Assembly: GCA_031414805.1 (NCBI GenBank)
Contig: JANOQJ010000080.1
Location: 69,841 to 133,840, forward strand
Reading direction: 5' to 3'
DNA: 64,000 bases
Source of the DNA: JAAFIW01 sp031414805
GTDB taxonomy: Bacteria; Pseudomonadota; Gammaproteobacteria; Burkholderiales; Burkholderiaceae_C
Below are positions 49,017 to 56,903 of this stretch, in pieces. The notes beneath the pieces were generated by a model. That model searched no databases, was not told the origin of the DNA, and saw nothing but the letters and a program-made list of their open reading frames with translations. The position numbers and the translations under genes were made by a program. How positions within the stretch are numbered: position 1 is the first letter of the stretch; every line of letters begins with the position of its first letter.

Positions 49017-49316
49017 TCAAAGTGGCAAAGCTGGGGGCGCACTGGCAGCCGCACCACCAGATGCCTCAGCTTTGGCCGTTGCCGCCTGCAGGCGATGACG
49101 CGCCGCCACCCGTCGCTGATTCCACCAGCGCGGCACCATGCCCAGCGCACCCACACCGAGACCCAGCGCAAACGCGGCCAACACCACCAGCACCAGCGGC
49201 GCGCGCCATTGCGTGCCAAAGAAAAAGTTCACAGAGGCTTCTTGCTGATTGTTCAAGGCAAACGCAAAAAGCGTAAAAAAAATGGCTGCCTTAAGCAGCC
49301 ACAGGAGGTATTTCAA
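49017..49316 (-). CDS. lapA: LapA-domain membrane protein
   Basis: 99 residues, two hydrophobic helices (LLWLLKAAIFFTLFAFALNN; APLVLVVLAAFALGLGVGAL) around QQEASVNFFFG, the LapA (DUF1049) pattern. Partner of LapB in LPS assembly. Same strand and operon as lapB and ihfB. Confidence 0.92.
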   Translation of the reverse strand: MKYLLWLLKAAIFFTLFAFALNNQQEASVNFFFGTQWRAPLVLVVLAAFALGLGVGALGMVPRWWNQRRVAARHRLQAATAKAEASGGAAASAPPALPL

Positions 49317-49454
49317 GCGGTCTCCTTTGTGGGAGTTGTCATCTTAGCGGGCGATGACGGGATGACGTGGCCGCTACGCAGCCTGAATGACGAATGACGA
49401 AAGCCCGCGCCGCGTGCCTTTGTCATCTGTCATCAATGCCGCATGGCGGCGACG

Positions 49455-49766
49455 TCATTTGTCATTGACCCCCAGCAACTGCTTTGTCCGTTCATCCACC
49501 GCCTCCCGCAAAGCTTTGCCGGGCTTGAAATGCGGCACGCGCTTTTCGGGAATGGCTACCGCTTCACCGCTGCGCGGGTTGCGACCCATGCGGGGTGGGC
49601 GGCGGTTGATGGAGAAGCTGCCGAAGCCGCGAATTTCGATCCGGTGGCCGCGCACCAAGGCCTCACCCATCGCGTCAAGAATCGCCTTGACGGCGTATTC
49701 AGCGTCGCGCTGGGTGAGCTGGCCGAAACGGTTCGCCAGTTCTTCAACTAAATCGGAGCGGGTCAT
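49455..49766 (-). CDS. ihfB: integration host factor beta subunit
   Basis: 103 residues. N-terminal helices TRSDLVEELANRFGQL, then the IHF/HU arm GHRIEIRGFGSFSINRRPPR-x-GRNPRSGE (contains the DNA-intercalating Pro region) and VPHFKPGKALREAV. Bends DNA with IhfA. In betaproteobacteria it follows rpsA, as here. Confidence 0.96.
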   Translation of the reverse strand: MTRSDLVEELANRFGQLTQRDAEYAVKAILDAMGEALVRGHRIEIRGFGSFSINRRPPRMGRNPRSGEAVAIPEKRVPHFKPGKALREAVDERTKQLLGVNDK

Positions 49767-49844
49767 GGAAAGCGGGGATATCTAATCAGTTGAGGACAGA
49801 GCAAACGGGCAGCTTGCGCTGCGTCTTTTGGTCTGTCCCGCAAT

Positions 49845-51533
49845 TTATTTAGATTCGCTGCTATCCATCTTGGCGCGCAGCAGCGCACCTAGGCTGGTGG
49901 TGCCGGCGTTTTCGCGCACCGACTGCTGGCTCAGGGTGTTCATCTGCTCTTGCTGGTCGGCCATGTCTTTGGCCTTGATCGACAGCTGGATGTTGCGCGT
50001 CTTGCGGTCGATGTTGACCACCACGGAGGTGACTTCGTCGCCTTCTTTGAGCACATTGCGCGCATCTTCCACGCGGTCACGGCTGATTTCGGAGGCACGC
50101 AGGTAACCCAGAATGTCTTCGCCCAGGTCGATCTCGGCACCTTTGGCATCGACGGTCTTGACCTTGCCGGTGACGATGGCACCTTTGTCGTTGATGGACA
50201 CAAAGGTGGTGAACGGGTCGCTGTCCAGCTGCTTGATGCCCAGGCTGATGCGCTCGCGGTCCACGTCCACAGCCAGCACCAGGGCTTCGACTTCCTGGCC
50301 CTTTTTGTAGTTGCGTACGGCGGCTTCGCCGGTTTCGTTCCAGCTCAGATCGCTCAAATGCACCAGGCCGTCAATGCCAGCAGCCAGGCCGACGAACACG
50401 CCGAAGTCGGTGATGGATTTGATCGGTCCCTTCACGCGGTCGCCACGCTTGGTGTTTTGTGCGAACTCTTGCCATGGGTTGGCGCGGCACTGCTTCATGC
50501 CCAGGGAAATGCGGCGCTTGTCTTCGTCGATCTCCAGCACCATGACTTCGACTTCGTCACCCAGGCTGACCAGCTTGGAGGGCGCCACGTTCTTGTTGGT
50601 CCAGTCCATCTCGGAGACGTGCACCAAACCTTCGATACCTGGCTCCAGCTCAACAAATGCGCCGTAATCGGCAATGTTGGTGATCTTGCCGAACATGCGG
50701 GTGGCTTGTGGGTAGCGGCGGTTCACGCCCATCCATGGGTCGTCGCCCATTTGCTTCAGACCCAGCGACACACGGTTTTTCTCGGTGTCGAATTTCAGAA
50801 TTTTTGCGGTGATCTCTTGACCGGCTTGCACCACCTCAGATGGGTGACGCACGCGACGCCAGGCCATGTCGGTGATGTGCAGCAGGCCGTCGATACCGCC
50901 CAGGTCCACAAAAGCGCCGTATTCGGTGATGTTTTTCACCACACCGCGCACCACGGAGCCTTCTTTCAAGGTGTCCATCAGCTTGGCGCGCTCTTCGCCC
51001 ATGCTGGCCTCGACCACGGCGCGGCGGCTCAGCACCACGTTGTTGCGCTTGCGATCCAACTTGATAACCTTGAATTCCATGGTCTTGTTCTCATACGGAG
51101 ACAAGTCTTTGATGGGGCGGGTGTCGATGAGCGAGCCGGGCAGGAAGGCGCGGATGCCGTTGACCAGAACCGTGAGGCCGCCTTTGACTTTGCCGCTGGT
51201 CTGGCCGGTGACGAACTCGCCGGATTCCAGGGCTTTTTCCAGGCTCATCCAGGAGGCCAAACGCTTGGCCGTGTCGCGCGACAGGATGGTGTCGCCAAAG
51301 CCGTTTTCGATGGAGCCGATGGCCACAGACACGAAGTCGCCAACTTGCGCTTCGAGCTCGCCCTTGTCGTTCTTGAATTCCTCAATCGGCACGTAGGCTT
51401 CAGATTTCAGGCCGGCATTGACGACGACAAAGCCGTGCTCAATGCGGACCACCTCGGCGGTGATGACTTCACCGGGGCGCATTTCCGTGCGGGTCAGCGA
51501 TTCTTCAAACAGGGCGGCAAAAGATTCAGACAT
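49845..51533 (-). CDS. rpsA: 30S ribosomal protein S1
   Basis: 562 residues, six S1 RNA-binding repeats. N-terminus MSESFAALFEESL. Typical repeats read GAFVDLGGIDGLLHITDMAW, GAFVELEPGIEGLVHVSEMDW and GVFVGLAAGIDGLVHLSDLSW. Essential for translation initiation on structured mRNAs. The long antisense frame over it is a shadow. Confidence 0.97.
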   Translation of the reverse strand: MSESFAALFEESLTRTEMRPGEVITAEVVRIEHGFVVVNAGLKSEAYVPIEEFKNDKGELEAQVGDFVSVAIGSIENGFGDTILSRDTAKRLASWMSLEKALESGEFVTGQTSGKVKGGLTVLVNGIRAFLPGSLIDTRPIKDLSPYENKTMEFKVIKLDRKRNNVVLSRRAVVEASMGEERAKLMDTLKEGSVVRGVVKNITEYGAFVDLGGIDGLLHITDMAWRRVRHPSEVVQAGQEITAKILKFDTEKNRVSLGLKQMGDDPWMGVNRRYPQATRMFGKITNIADYGAFVELEPGIEGLVHVSEMDWTNKNVAPSKLVSLGDEVEVMVLEIDEDKRRISLGMKQCRANPWQEFAQNTKRGDRVKGPIKSITDFGVFVGLAAGIDGLVHLSDLSWNETGEAAVRNYKKGQEVEALVLAVDVDRERISLGIKQLDSDPFTTFVSINDKGAIVTGKVKTVDAKGAEIDLGEDILGYLRASEISRDRVEDARNVLKEGDEVTSVVVNIDRKTRNIQLSIKAKDMADQQEQMNTLSQQSVRENAGTTSLGALLRAKMDSSESK

Positions 51534-51577
51534 GTATTTCCTTGTGCATCAAGGGCAGGATGTACAACAGCGGGGTT

Positions 51578-51636
51578 GCTATTGTTTGTATAGCTGCTTG
51601 AGCAATGGTTGTGTGGGCTAGCCACGGTTTTTACTA
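51578..51636 (+). repeat. GCTTGAGCA interspersed repeat, copy 13 (intergenic)
   Basis: GCTATTGTTTGTATAGC, core GCTGCTTGAGCAATGG, GTGTGGGCTAGCC, ending TTTACTAAC. Between the aroA-cmk stop and the rpsA start, so it is in the rpsA upstream region. TGA intact; somewhat diverged. Confidence 0.78.
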
Positions 51637-51688
51637 ACAAACCACACCGCACAGGGGCGGGGTGGAGCGGCAGCTGTTCCAAGTTTTT

Positions 51689-53704
51689 TCAAGTTGCCTG
51701 AAACGGCTGTTGTGCCTGCCACCAGCTCAACACCTGGGCCACCGATTGCTCGATGGATACGTCGGAGTTGTCTAGCAATTGGGCGTTTTGCGCGGGTTTT
51801 AACGGTGCAACGCTGCGGGTTGAATCGCGCTCGTCGCGCGCTTGAAGGTCTGCGCAAAGGTCGGCGAGTGTAGCCGAAAAACCCTTTGAAATCAATTGCT
51901 TATGACGACGCTCGGCGCGGTGGTCGGCGCTGGCGGTGAGGTACACCTTGAGTTGGGCGTGGGGAAAAATGACCGTTCCCATGTCGCGCCCATCGGCCAC
52001 GAGGCCCGGTAGGCGGGCAAAGCTGTGTTGCAAGGCTACAAGTGCTGTTCGGACCGCGGGCAGAGCTGACACTTTGGAAGCGTTCATCCCGGCTGCTTCG
52101 GTGCGGATGGTTTCCGACACATCCACGCCGTTCAGCAGCACCTGATCGCCCACAAACTGCACTGGCAGCTGCTGGGCCAGGGCGGCAATTTGGGATTCAT
52201 GCGCGGCGTCGAGCGCCAGCCCGGCTTGCAGCGCCGCCAGCGCCGTCACGCGGTACAGCGCGCCGGAATCCAGGTAGTGGTAGCCCAGTCGTTGTGCCAC
52301 TTGAGAGGCGAGGGTGCCCTTGCCGGAGGCGGTCGGGCCGTCGATGCAGATCACCGGCACCGCGTCGGCTGGCGTGGTGATGGAAAACAGGGTTTCAAAA
52401 TAATCGGGGTAGGTTTTAGCAACGCATTTGGGGTCTTCAATGCGCACGGGCAGGCCTGCCGGGTTGAAGGCGGCCAGCGAAAAACACATGGCCATGCGGT
52501 GGTCGTCGTAGGTGTGGATGCTGGCCGCCTTCCACTGGGCCACATCCTGGATCGGCTCAATGCGCAGGAAATCGGCACCTTCTTCCACCGTCGCACCCAG
52601 CTTGCGCAGCTCACAAGCCATCGCGGCCAGGCGGTCGGTTTCTTTTACGCGCCAGCTGGCGATGTTGCGCAGGGTGCTGGGGCCGTCGGCGTACAAGGCC
52701 ATCACGGCCAGGGTCATGGCGGCGTCGGGGATGTGGTTGCAGTCCAGGTCGATGGCTTTGAGCGGACACGCACCTTGCGACACCTGCAGCCAGTTGGGGC
52801 CGCTTTCAATCTGCGCGCCCATCATGTGGGCGGCTTGCACAAAGCGAATATCGCCTTGAATCGAGGTTGCACCGACGCCATTGATTCGCAGCCCAGTTTT
52901 TAAGCCTTTTTGGCCTACAGCCCTTGTAGATATTGCTGCAGCAGCTATGAAATAACTAGCAGACGAAGCATCGGATTCGACGTAGATAGCGCCTGGCGAC
53001 TGGTAGCGGCTGCTCGCTGGAATGGTGAATTGCTGCCAGCCGTCGCGCTGCACGGTCACGCCAAATTGCGCCATCAAGGACAGGGTGATGTCGATGTAGG
53101 GCTTAGAGATCAACTCGCCCATGACGTTGATGACGATGTTGCGGGTAGCCACCAAGGGCAGCGCCATCAAGAGCGAAGTCAGGAACTGGCTGGATACGTC
53201 GCCACGCACTGCAATGGGCGCATCCAGCTGAATGTGCGGTTGCCCAATACCCAGCGGCGGAAATCCCTCGTTGCCCAGGTAGTCGATCTGGCAACCCACC
53301 AGCCGCAACGCGTCGACCAGATCGCCAATCGGCCGTTCGTGCATGCGCGGCACGCCGCTGAGTTCAAAGTCGCCACCCAGCACCGCCAGCGCGGCGGCCA
53401 GCGGGCGCATGGCGGTGCCTGCGTTACCCAGAAAGAGTTTGGCCTGGCGCGTACGCAATTGGCCTGCGAGGCCGGTGATGCTTAAAACGGGGCCGTCTGG
53501 CTGAAGTCCACAACCCAGCGTGCGCAGGGCTTGCAGCATCACCTGGGTGTCGTCGGAGGCCAGCAGGTCGTGAACGCGGGTTGTGCCCTGACTCAGCGCG
53601 GCCAGCAACAACACGCGGTTGGAAATACTTTTGGAGCCCGGAAGCGCCACCGTGCCGTGCACGCTGGACAAGGCTGGAATGTCCAGGAATTCAGTGGCGA
53701 ACAT
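51689..53704 (-). CDS. aroA-cmk: fused EPSP synthase / cytidylate kinase
   Basis: 671 residues. N-terminal EPSP synthase (~1-445): VALPGSKSISNRVLLLAALS, LFLGNAGTAMRPLAAALAVL, SDASSASYF and YDDHRMAMCFSL. The C-terminal CMP kinase (~450-671) has P-loop VICIDGPTASGKGTLASQVA, DSGALYRVTALA and GLVADGRDMGTVIFPHA. The fusion is known in Comamonadaceae. Straight after SSASYF (residues ~248-269) the family sequence is broken by AAAAISTRAVGQKGLKTG, encoded by an interspersed repeat in sense direction (core TGA is GCA). Confidence 0.95.
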   Translation of the reverse strand: MFATEFLDIPALSSVHGTVALPGSKSISNRVLLLAALSQGTTRVHDLLASDDTQVMLQALRTLGCGLQPDGPVLSITGLAGQLRTRQAKLFLGNAGTAMRPLAAALAVLGGDFELSGVPRMHERPIGDLVDALRLVGCQIDYLGNEGFPPLGIGQPHIQLDAPIAVRGDVSSQFLTSLLMALPLVATRNIVINVMGELISKPYIDITLSLMAQFGVTVQRDGWQQFTIPASSRYQSPGAIYVESDASSASYFIAAAAISTRAVGQKGLKTGLRINGVGATSIQGDIRFVQAAHMMGAQIESGPNWLQVSQGACPLKAIDLDCNHIPDAAMTLAVMALYADGPSTLRNIASWRVKETDRLAAMACELRKLGATVEEGADFLRIEPIQDVAQWKAASIHTYDDHRMAMCFSLAAFNPAGLPVRIEDPKCVAKTYPDYFETLFSITTPADAVPVICIDGPTASGKGTLASQVAQRLGYHYLDSGALYRVTALAALQAGLALDAAHESQIAALAQQLPVQFVGDQVLLNGVDVSETIRTEAAGMNASKVSALPAVRTALVALQHSFARLPGLVADGRDMGTVIFPHAQLKVYLTASADHRAERRHKQLISKGFSATLADLCADLQARDERDSTRSVAPLKPAQNAQLLDNSDVSIEQSVAQVLSWWQAQQPFQAT
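52898..52960 (-). repeat. GCTTGAGCA interspersed repeat, copy 14 (inside aroA, sense)
   Basis: On the minus strand: GCTAGTTATTTCATAGC, GCTGCTGCAGCAATAT, CTACAAGGGCTGTAGGCC, AAAAAGGCTTAAAA. The gene reads A-A-A-A-I-S-T-R-A. TGA is GCA. Confidence 0.9.
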
Positions 53705-53713
53705 CGCTTGTGC

Positions 53714-54595
53714 CTATTTGTTGCCACCGTTCATACGCCAGCCCGTGCGGGCGGTACTCGCCTGCTCCAGCATGCCCTCCAATGCCTGCGTGTTGCCGCT
53801 TTCAATCATCAACTCCAGTGCGTGCAGGCTGCGCTGAAAAACCTTGGACTGCGCGAGCAACTCCTGCTTGTTGGCCAGAAAAATATCGCGCCACACCTTG
53901 GGGTCGCTGGCTGCAATGCGGCTGAAATCGCGGAAGCCGGGGCCTGCGACCGACAACAGTTGTCGGGCGGAGTCCTGGCTGGTGATGGCCGTCATGGCGG
54001 CAAAAGCGATCAGGTGCGGCAGATGGCTGACGGCGGCAAACGCTGCGTCGTGCGCCTGGGGTGTCATTTGCTGCACGATGCAGCCCAGCTTGGTCCATAC
54101 GTCCACCGCTTTTTGCAGCTGAATGGGGTTGGTGCGGTCAATCGGTGTGAGGATGACTTGCTTGCCCGCGTACAGATCTGCATCGGCATGCTCCACGCCT
54201 GACTGCTCTTTGCCGGCAATCGGGTGAGCCGGCACAAACAGGCCAATGTGGTCGCGCAGCACCCGACGGGCGGAGTCGACGATATCGCTTTTGGTGGAGC
54301 CGACGTCCATGATCAGCATGTTGGGGCTGACCAGGTGCTTGACGGTTTTCAGGGTGGCTTCGGTGGCAGCCACGGGTACGGCTACCAGTACCAGATCGGC
54401 GCCCGATACGGCTAGCAGGGCCGAAGGCGCCTCGATATCGATCACGCCCATGGCGCGAGCCCGCTCGGTGGTAGACGGCGATTTGCTGTAGCCCACGATG
54501 CGCTTGACCAGACCGGCTTTTTTCAGCGCCAGTGCGAACGAGCCGCCCATCATTCCGCAGCCTATCAATCCCATTTGTTCAAACATAGTCGTCAT
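53714..54595 (-). CDS. tyrA: prephenate dehydrogenase
   Basis: 293 residues. NAD-binding GLIGCGMMGGSFALALKKAG, MDVGSTKSDIVDSARRVL, FVPAHPIAGKEQSGVEHAD (catalytic His), and a C-terminal helical dimerisation domain. Makes 4-hydroxyphenylpyruvate for tyrosine. No ACT domain. Between pheA and aroA-cmk on the same strand. Confidence 0.95.
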   Translation of the reverse strand: MTTMFEQMGLIGCGMMGGSFALALKKAGLVKRIVGYSKSPSTTERARAMGVIDIEAPSALLAVSGADLVLVAVPVAATEATLKTVKHLVSPNMLIMDVGSTKSDIVDSARRVLRDHIGLFVPAHPIAGKEQSGVEHADADLYAGKQVILTPIDRTNPIQLQKAVDVWTKLGCIVQQMTPQAHDAAFAAVSHLPHLIAFAAMTAITSQDSARQLLSVAGPGFRDFSRIAASDPKVWRDIFLANKQELLAQSKVFQRSLHALELMIESGNTQALEGMLEQASTARTGWRMNGGNK

Positions 54596-54604
54596 TTAAG
54601 TTGG

Positions 54605-55687
54605 TCAATCACCCGTGGGATAGGTGCCCAGCACCTTGTAAAACGCACACAGGGCCTGAAAGTCCGCCAGCGCCGCCGCGACATGCGGTTGCGTTGGATG
54701 GCCTTGCAGGTCGATATAAAAATAGTATTCCCACTGGCCCGAACGGGCAGGGCGTGACTCAAAACGAGTCATGGACACGCCATGGGTCTTCAAGGGAACA
54801 AGCAAGTCGTGTACCGCGCCTGGCTTATTAGGCACCGAGACGATCAGGCTGATGCAGTCTTTGCCGGACGCCTGTGGCGCCGGCAGTGTCTGGGGCAGGC
54901 ACACCACGGCAAAGCGGGTGCGGTTGAAAGCATCGTCTTGTATGGCATGGGCTGCAATGTGCAAGCCAAACTCAGTGCCTGCACGAGCACTGGCAATGCC
55001 CGCCCAGGCCGGGTTGTTGGCTGCCAGACGCGCACCCTCTGCGTTGCTGTTGGCACTGCGACGCTCGGCGTGGGGCAGGTGGGTGTTCAGCCAGCCTTGG
55101 CACTGCGCCAGCGCCTGCGGGTGGGCCAGCACCACCTCAATGCCGTCCAGCGAATCGCTCAGGCGCAACAGGTTGTGGCGCACCATCAGGCTGGTTTCCC
55201 CCACGACGTGCAAAGGCGTGTGCAAGAACAGGTCGAGCGAGCGGGCCACCACACCTTCGGTGGAGTTTTCCACTGGCACCACGCCGAATTGCGCGGTACC
55301 TGCGGCTGCGGCGCGAAACACTTCGTCGATGGTGGTGCAGGGAACCGGGTCAATGCTGGAGCCAAAAAACTGCAGTGCCGCCTGCTCGCTGAAGGTGCCT
55401 GCGGGCCCCAAGTACGCCACACGCTGCGGCGCTTCGAGCGCACGGCAGGCAGACATGATCTCGCGCCAGATGGTGGCGATGCTGTGGGCTTTTAGTGGGC
55501 CTGCGTTGGCGGCCTGCAAGCTCTGGATGACTTGCGCCTCACGCTCGGGCCGAAACACGGGCGAGCCCTCGATGCGCTTGATGTCGCCCACCTCGCCAGC
55601 CAATGCGGCGCGGCGGTTGAGCAGGACCAGCAACTGGCTGTCCACGCTGTCGATGGCCACACGCAGGTCGGCAAGGGTTGGGGTCAT
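54605..55687 (-). CDS. pheA: bifunctional chorismate mutase / prephenate dehydratase
   Basis: 360 residues. AroQ-type chorismate mutase (LRVAIDSVDSQLLVLLNRRA, ~1-90), prephenate dehydratase (VAYLGPAGTFSEQAALQFFG; GVVPVENSTEGVVARSLDLF) and a C-terminal ACT domain with the phenylalanine-binding ESRP in TRFESRPARSGQWEYYFYID. Feedback control by phenylalanine is expected. Confidence 0.95.
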   Translation of the reverse strand: MTPTLADLRVAIDSVDSQLLVLLNRRAALAGEVGDIKRIEGSPVFRPEREAQVIQSLQAANAGPLKAHSIATIWREIMSACRALEAPQRVAYLGPAGTFSEQAALQFFGSSIDPVPCTTIDEVFRAAAAGTAQFGVVPVENSTEGVVARSLDLFLHTPLHVVGETSLMVRHNLLRLSDSLDGIEVVLAHPQALAQCQGWLNTHLPHAERRSANSNAEGARLAANNPAWAGIASARAGTEFGLHIAAHAIQDDAFNRTRFAVVCLPQTLPAPQASGKDCISLIVSVPNKPGAVHDLLVPLKTHGVSMTRFESRPARSGQWEYYFYIDLQGHPTQPHVAAALADFQALCAFYKVLGTYPTGD

Positions 55688-55710
55688 GGGGCTGTGTTCA
55701 GGGAAATGGC

Positions 55711-56826
55711 TCAGGAAGCCGCTTCAAATTTTCGCATGTAGTCGACCAGCGATTGCACCCCTGCCAGCGGCATGGCGTTGTAAATACTGGCGCGCATGCC
55801 GCCGACCGACTTGTGGCCCTTGAGCTGCAGCAGACCGTGGTCTTTGGCGCCGCTTAAAAACGCGTCGTTGCGGCTTTCGTCGCGCAGGAAGAACGGGATG
55901 TTCATACGTGAGCGGCAGTCAAGAGCCACTTTGTTGACGTAAAACTGCGAGTTGTCGATGAAGTCATACAGCAGTTGGGCTTTGGTCTGGTTGCGGATGT
56001 TCATCGCCGCCACGCCGGTGTGGCCATCTTCCGTCTGGTTTTTAAGCCACGCGAATGTCAGCCCAGCCACGTAAATCGCCCAGGTCGGCGGCGTGTTGTA
56101 CATGGACTGGTTATCAGCCACGATTTGGTAGTCAAACGCGCTGGGGCAGACGGGAAGGGCGTGGCCTATCAGGTCTTCACGCACGATCACCAGGGTGAGG
56201 CCGGCAGGCCCCAGGTTTTTCTGTGCACCGCCAAAAGCCAGGCCCACACGGCTCCAATCCACCGGGCGGGATGCGACGTGTGATGAAAAGTCGATCACCA
56301 GCGGCGCGTCGCAGCCCAGGGCTTTGAGGTCGGGCAGATCGTGAATTTCCACGCCGTGAATGGTTTCGTTGGTACAGACGTGCACGTAGCTGGGTGAGCG
56401 GCTGAGCTGCCAGGTGGCAGGCGGGGGTAGGGTGGTGTGGTGGCTGTCGGCACGGGCGTCAGCATTCGTGGCCGCAATGTGGGCGTTGCAGTATTTGCGG
56501 GCCTCGGCTTGCGACTTATCGCTCCAGCTTCCCGTCACCACAAAGTCAGCCGTCTGGCCGCGCGACAAGTTCAGCGGCACGATGGCATTTTCCGCAATGC
56601 CGCCGCCCTGCATGAACAGGATGCGAAAGTGGCTGGGCACGGCCAGCAGCTCACGCAAATCTGCCTCGGCTTGCGTGTAGATGGACATGAACTCCCGGCC
56701 CCTATGGCTCATCTCCATCACGCCCATGCCGCAGCCCTGCCAGCTGAGCATCTCAGCCGCTGCCTGCTGCAACACGGGTTCAGGAATGGCGGCAGGGCCA
56801 GCGGAGAAGTTATAAGGGCGGTTCAT
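55711..56826 (-). CDS. serC: phosphoserine aminotransferase
   Basis: 371 residues. N-terminal NFSAGPAAIPEPVL, PLP-lysine region GLAFGGAQKNLGPAGLTLVI, and C-terminal GLLQLKGHKSVGGMRASIYN. Class V aminotransferase for serine and pyridoxine synthesis. 24 bp upstream of pheA; an interspersed repeat lies between it and gyrA. Confidence 0.95.
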   Translation of the reverse strand: MNRPYNFSAGPAAIPEPVLQQAAAEMLSWQGCGMGVMEMSHRGREFMSIYTQAEADLRELLAVPSHFRILFMQGGGIAENAIVPLNLSRGQTADFVVTGSWSDKSQAEARKYCNAHIAATNADARADSHHTTLPPPATWQLSRSPSYVHVCTNETIHGVEIHDLPDLKALGCDAPLVIDFSSHVASRPVDWSRVGLAFGGAQKNLGPAGLTLVIVREDLIGHALPVCPSAFDYQIVADNQSMYNTPPTWAIYVAGLTFAWLKNQTEDGHTGVAAMNIRNQTKAQLLYDFIDNSQFYVNKVALDCRSRMNIPFFLRDESRNDAFLSGAKDHGLLQLKGHKSVGGMRASIYNAMPLAGVQSLVDYMRKFEAAS

Positions 56827-56831
56827 GCCAG

Positions 56832-56895
56832 TTTATGAGTGAAATAGGGCTCTAGCCCTGGTAAATACTGCTCAAGCAGCTATTTAAATAATAGC
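56832..56895 (-). repeat. GCTTGAGCA interspersed repeat, copy 15 (intergenic)
   Basis: On the minus strand: GCTATTATTTAAATAGC, core GCTGCTTGAGCAGTAT, TTACCAGGGCTAGAGCC, ending CACTCATAAAC. Between gyrA and serC. TGA intact. Confidence 0.88.
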
Positions 56896-56903
56896 AAACC
56901 AGA

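Noticed and set aside
49950..51593. 547-codon open frame antisense to rpsA
   Set aside because: High-GC shadow; composition is His/Gln/Val-rich without domains, and the opposite strand encodes S1 throughout.
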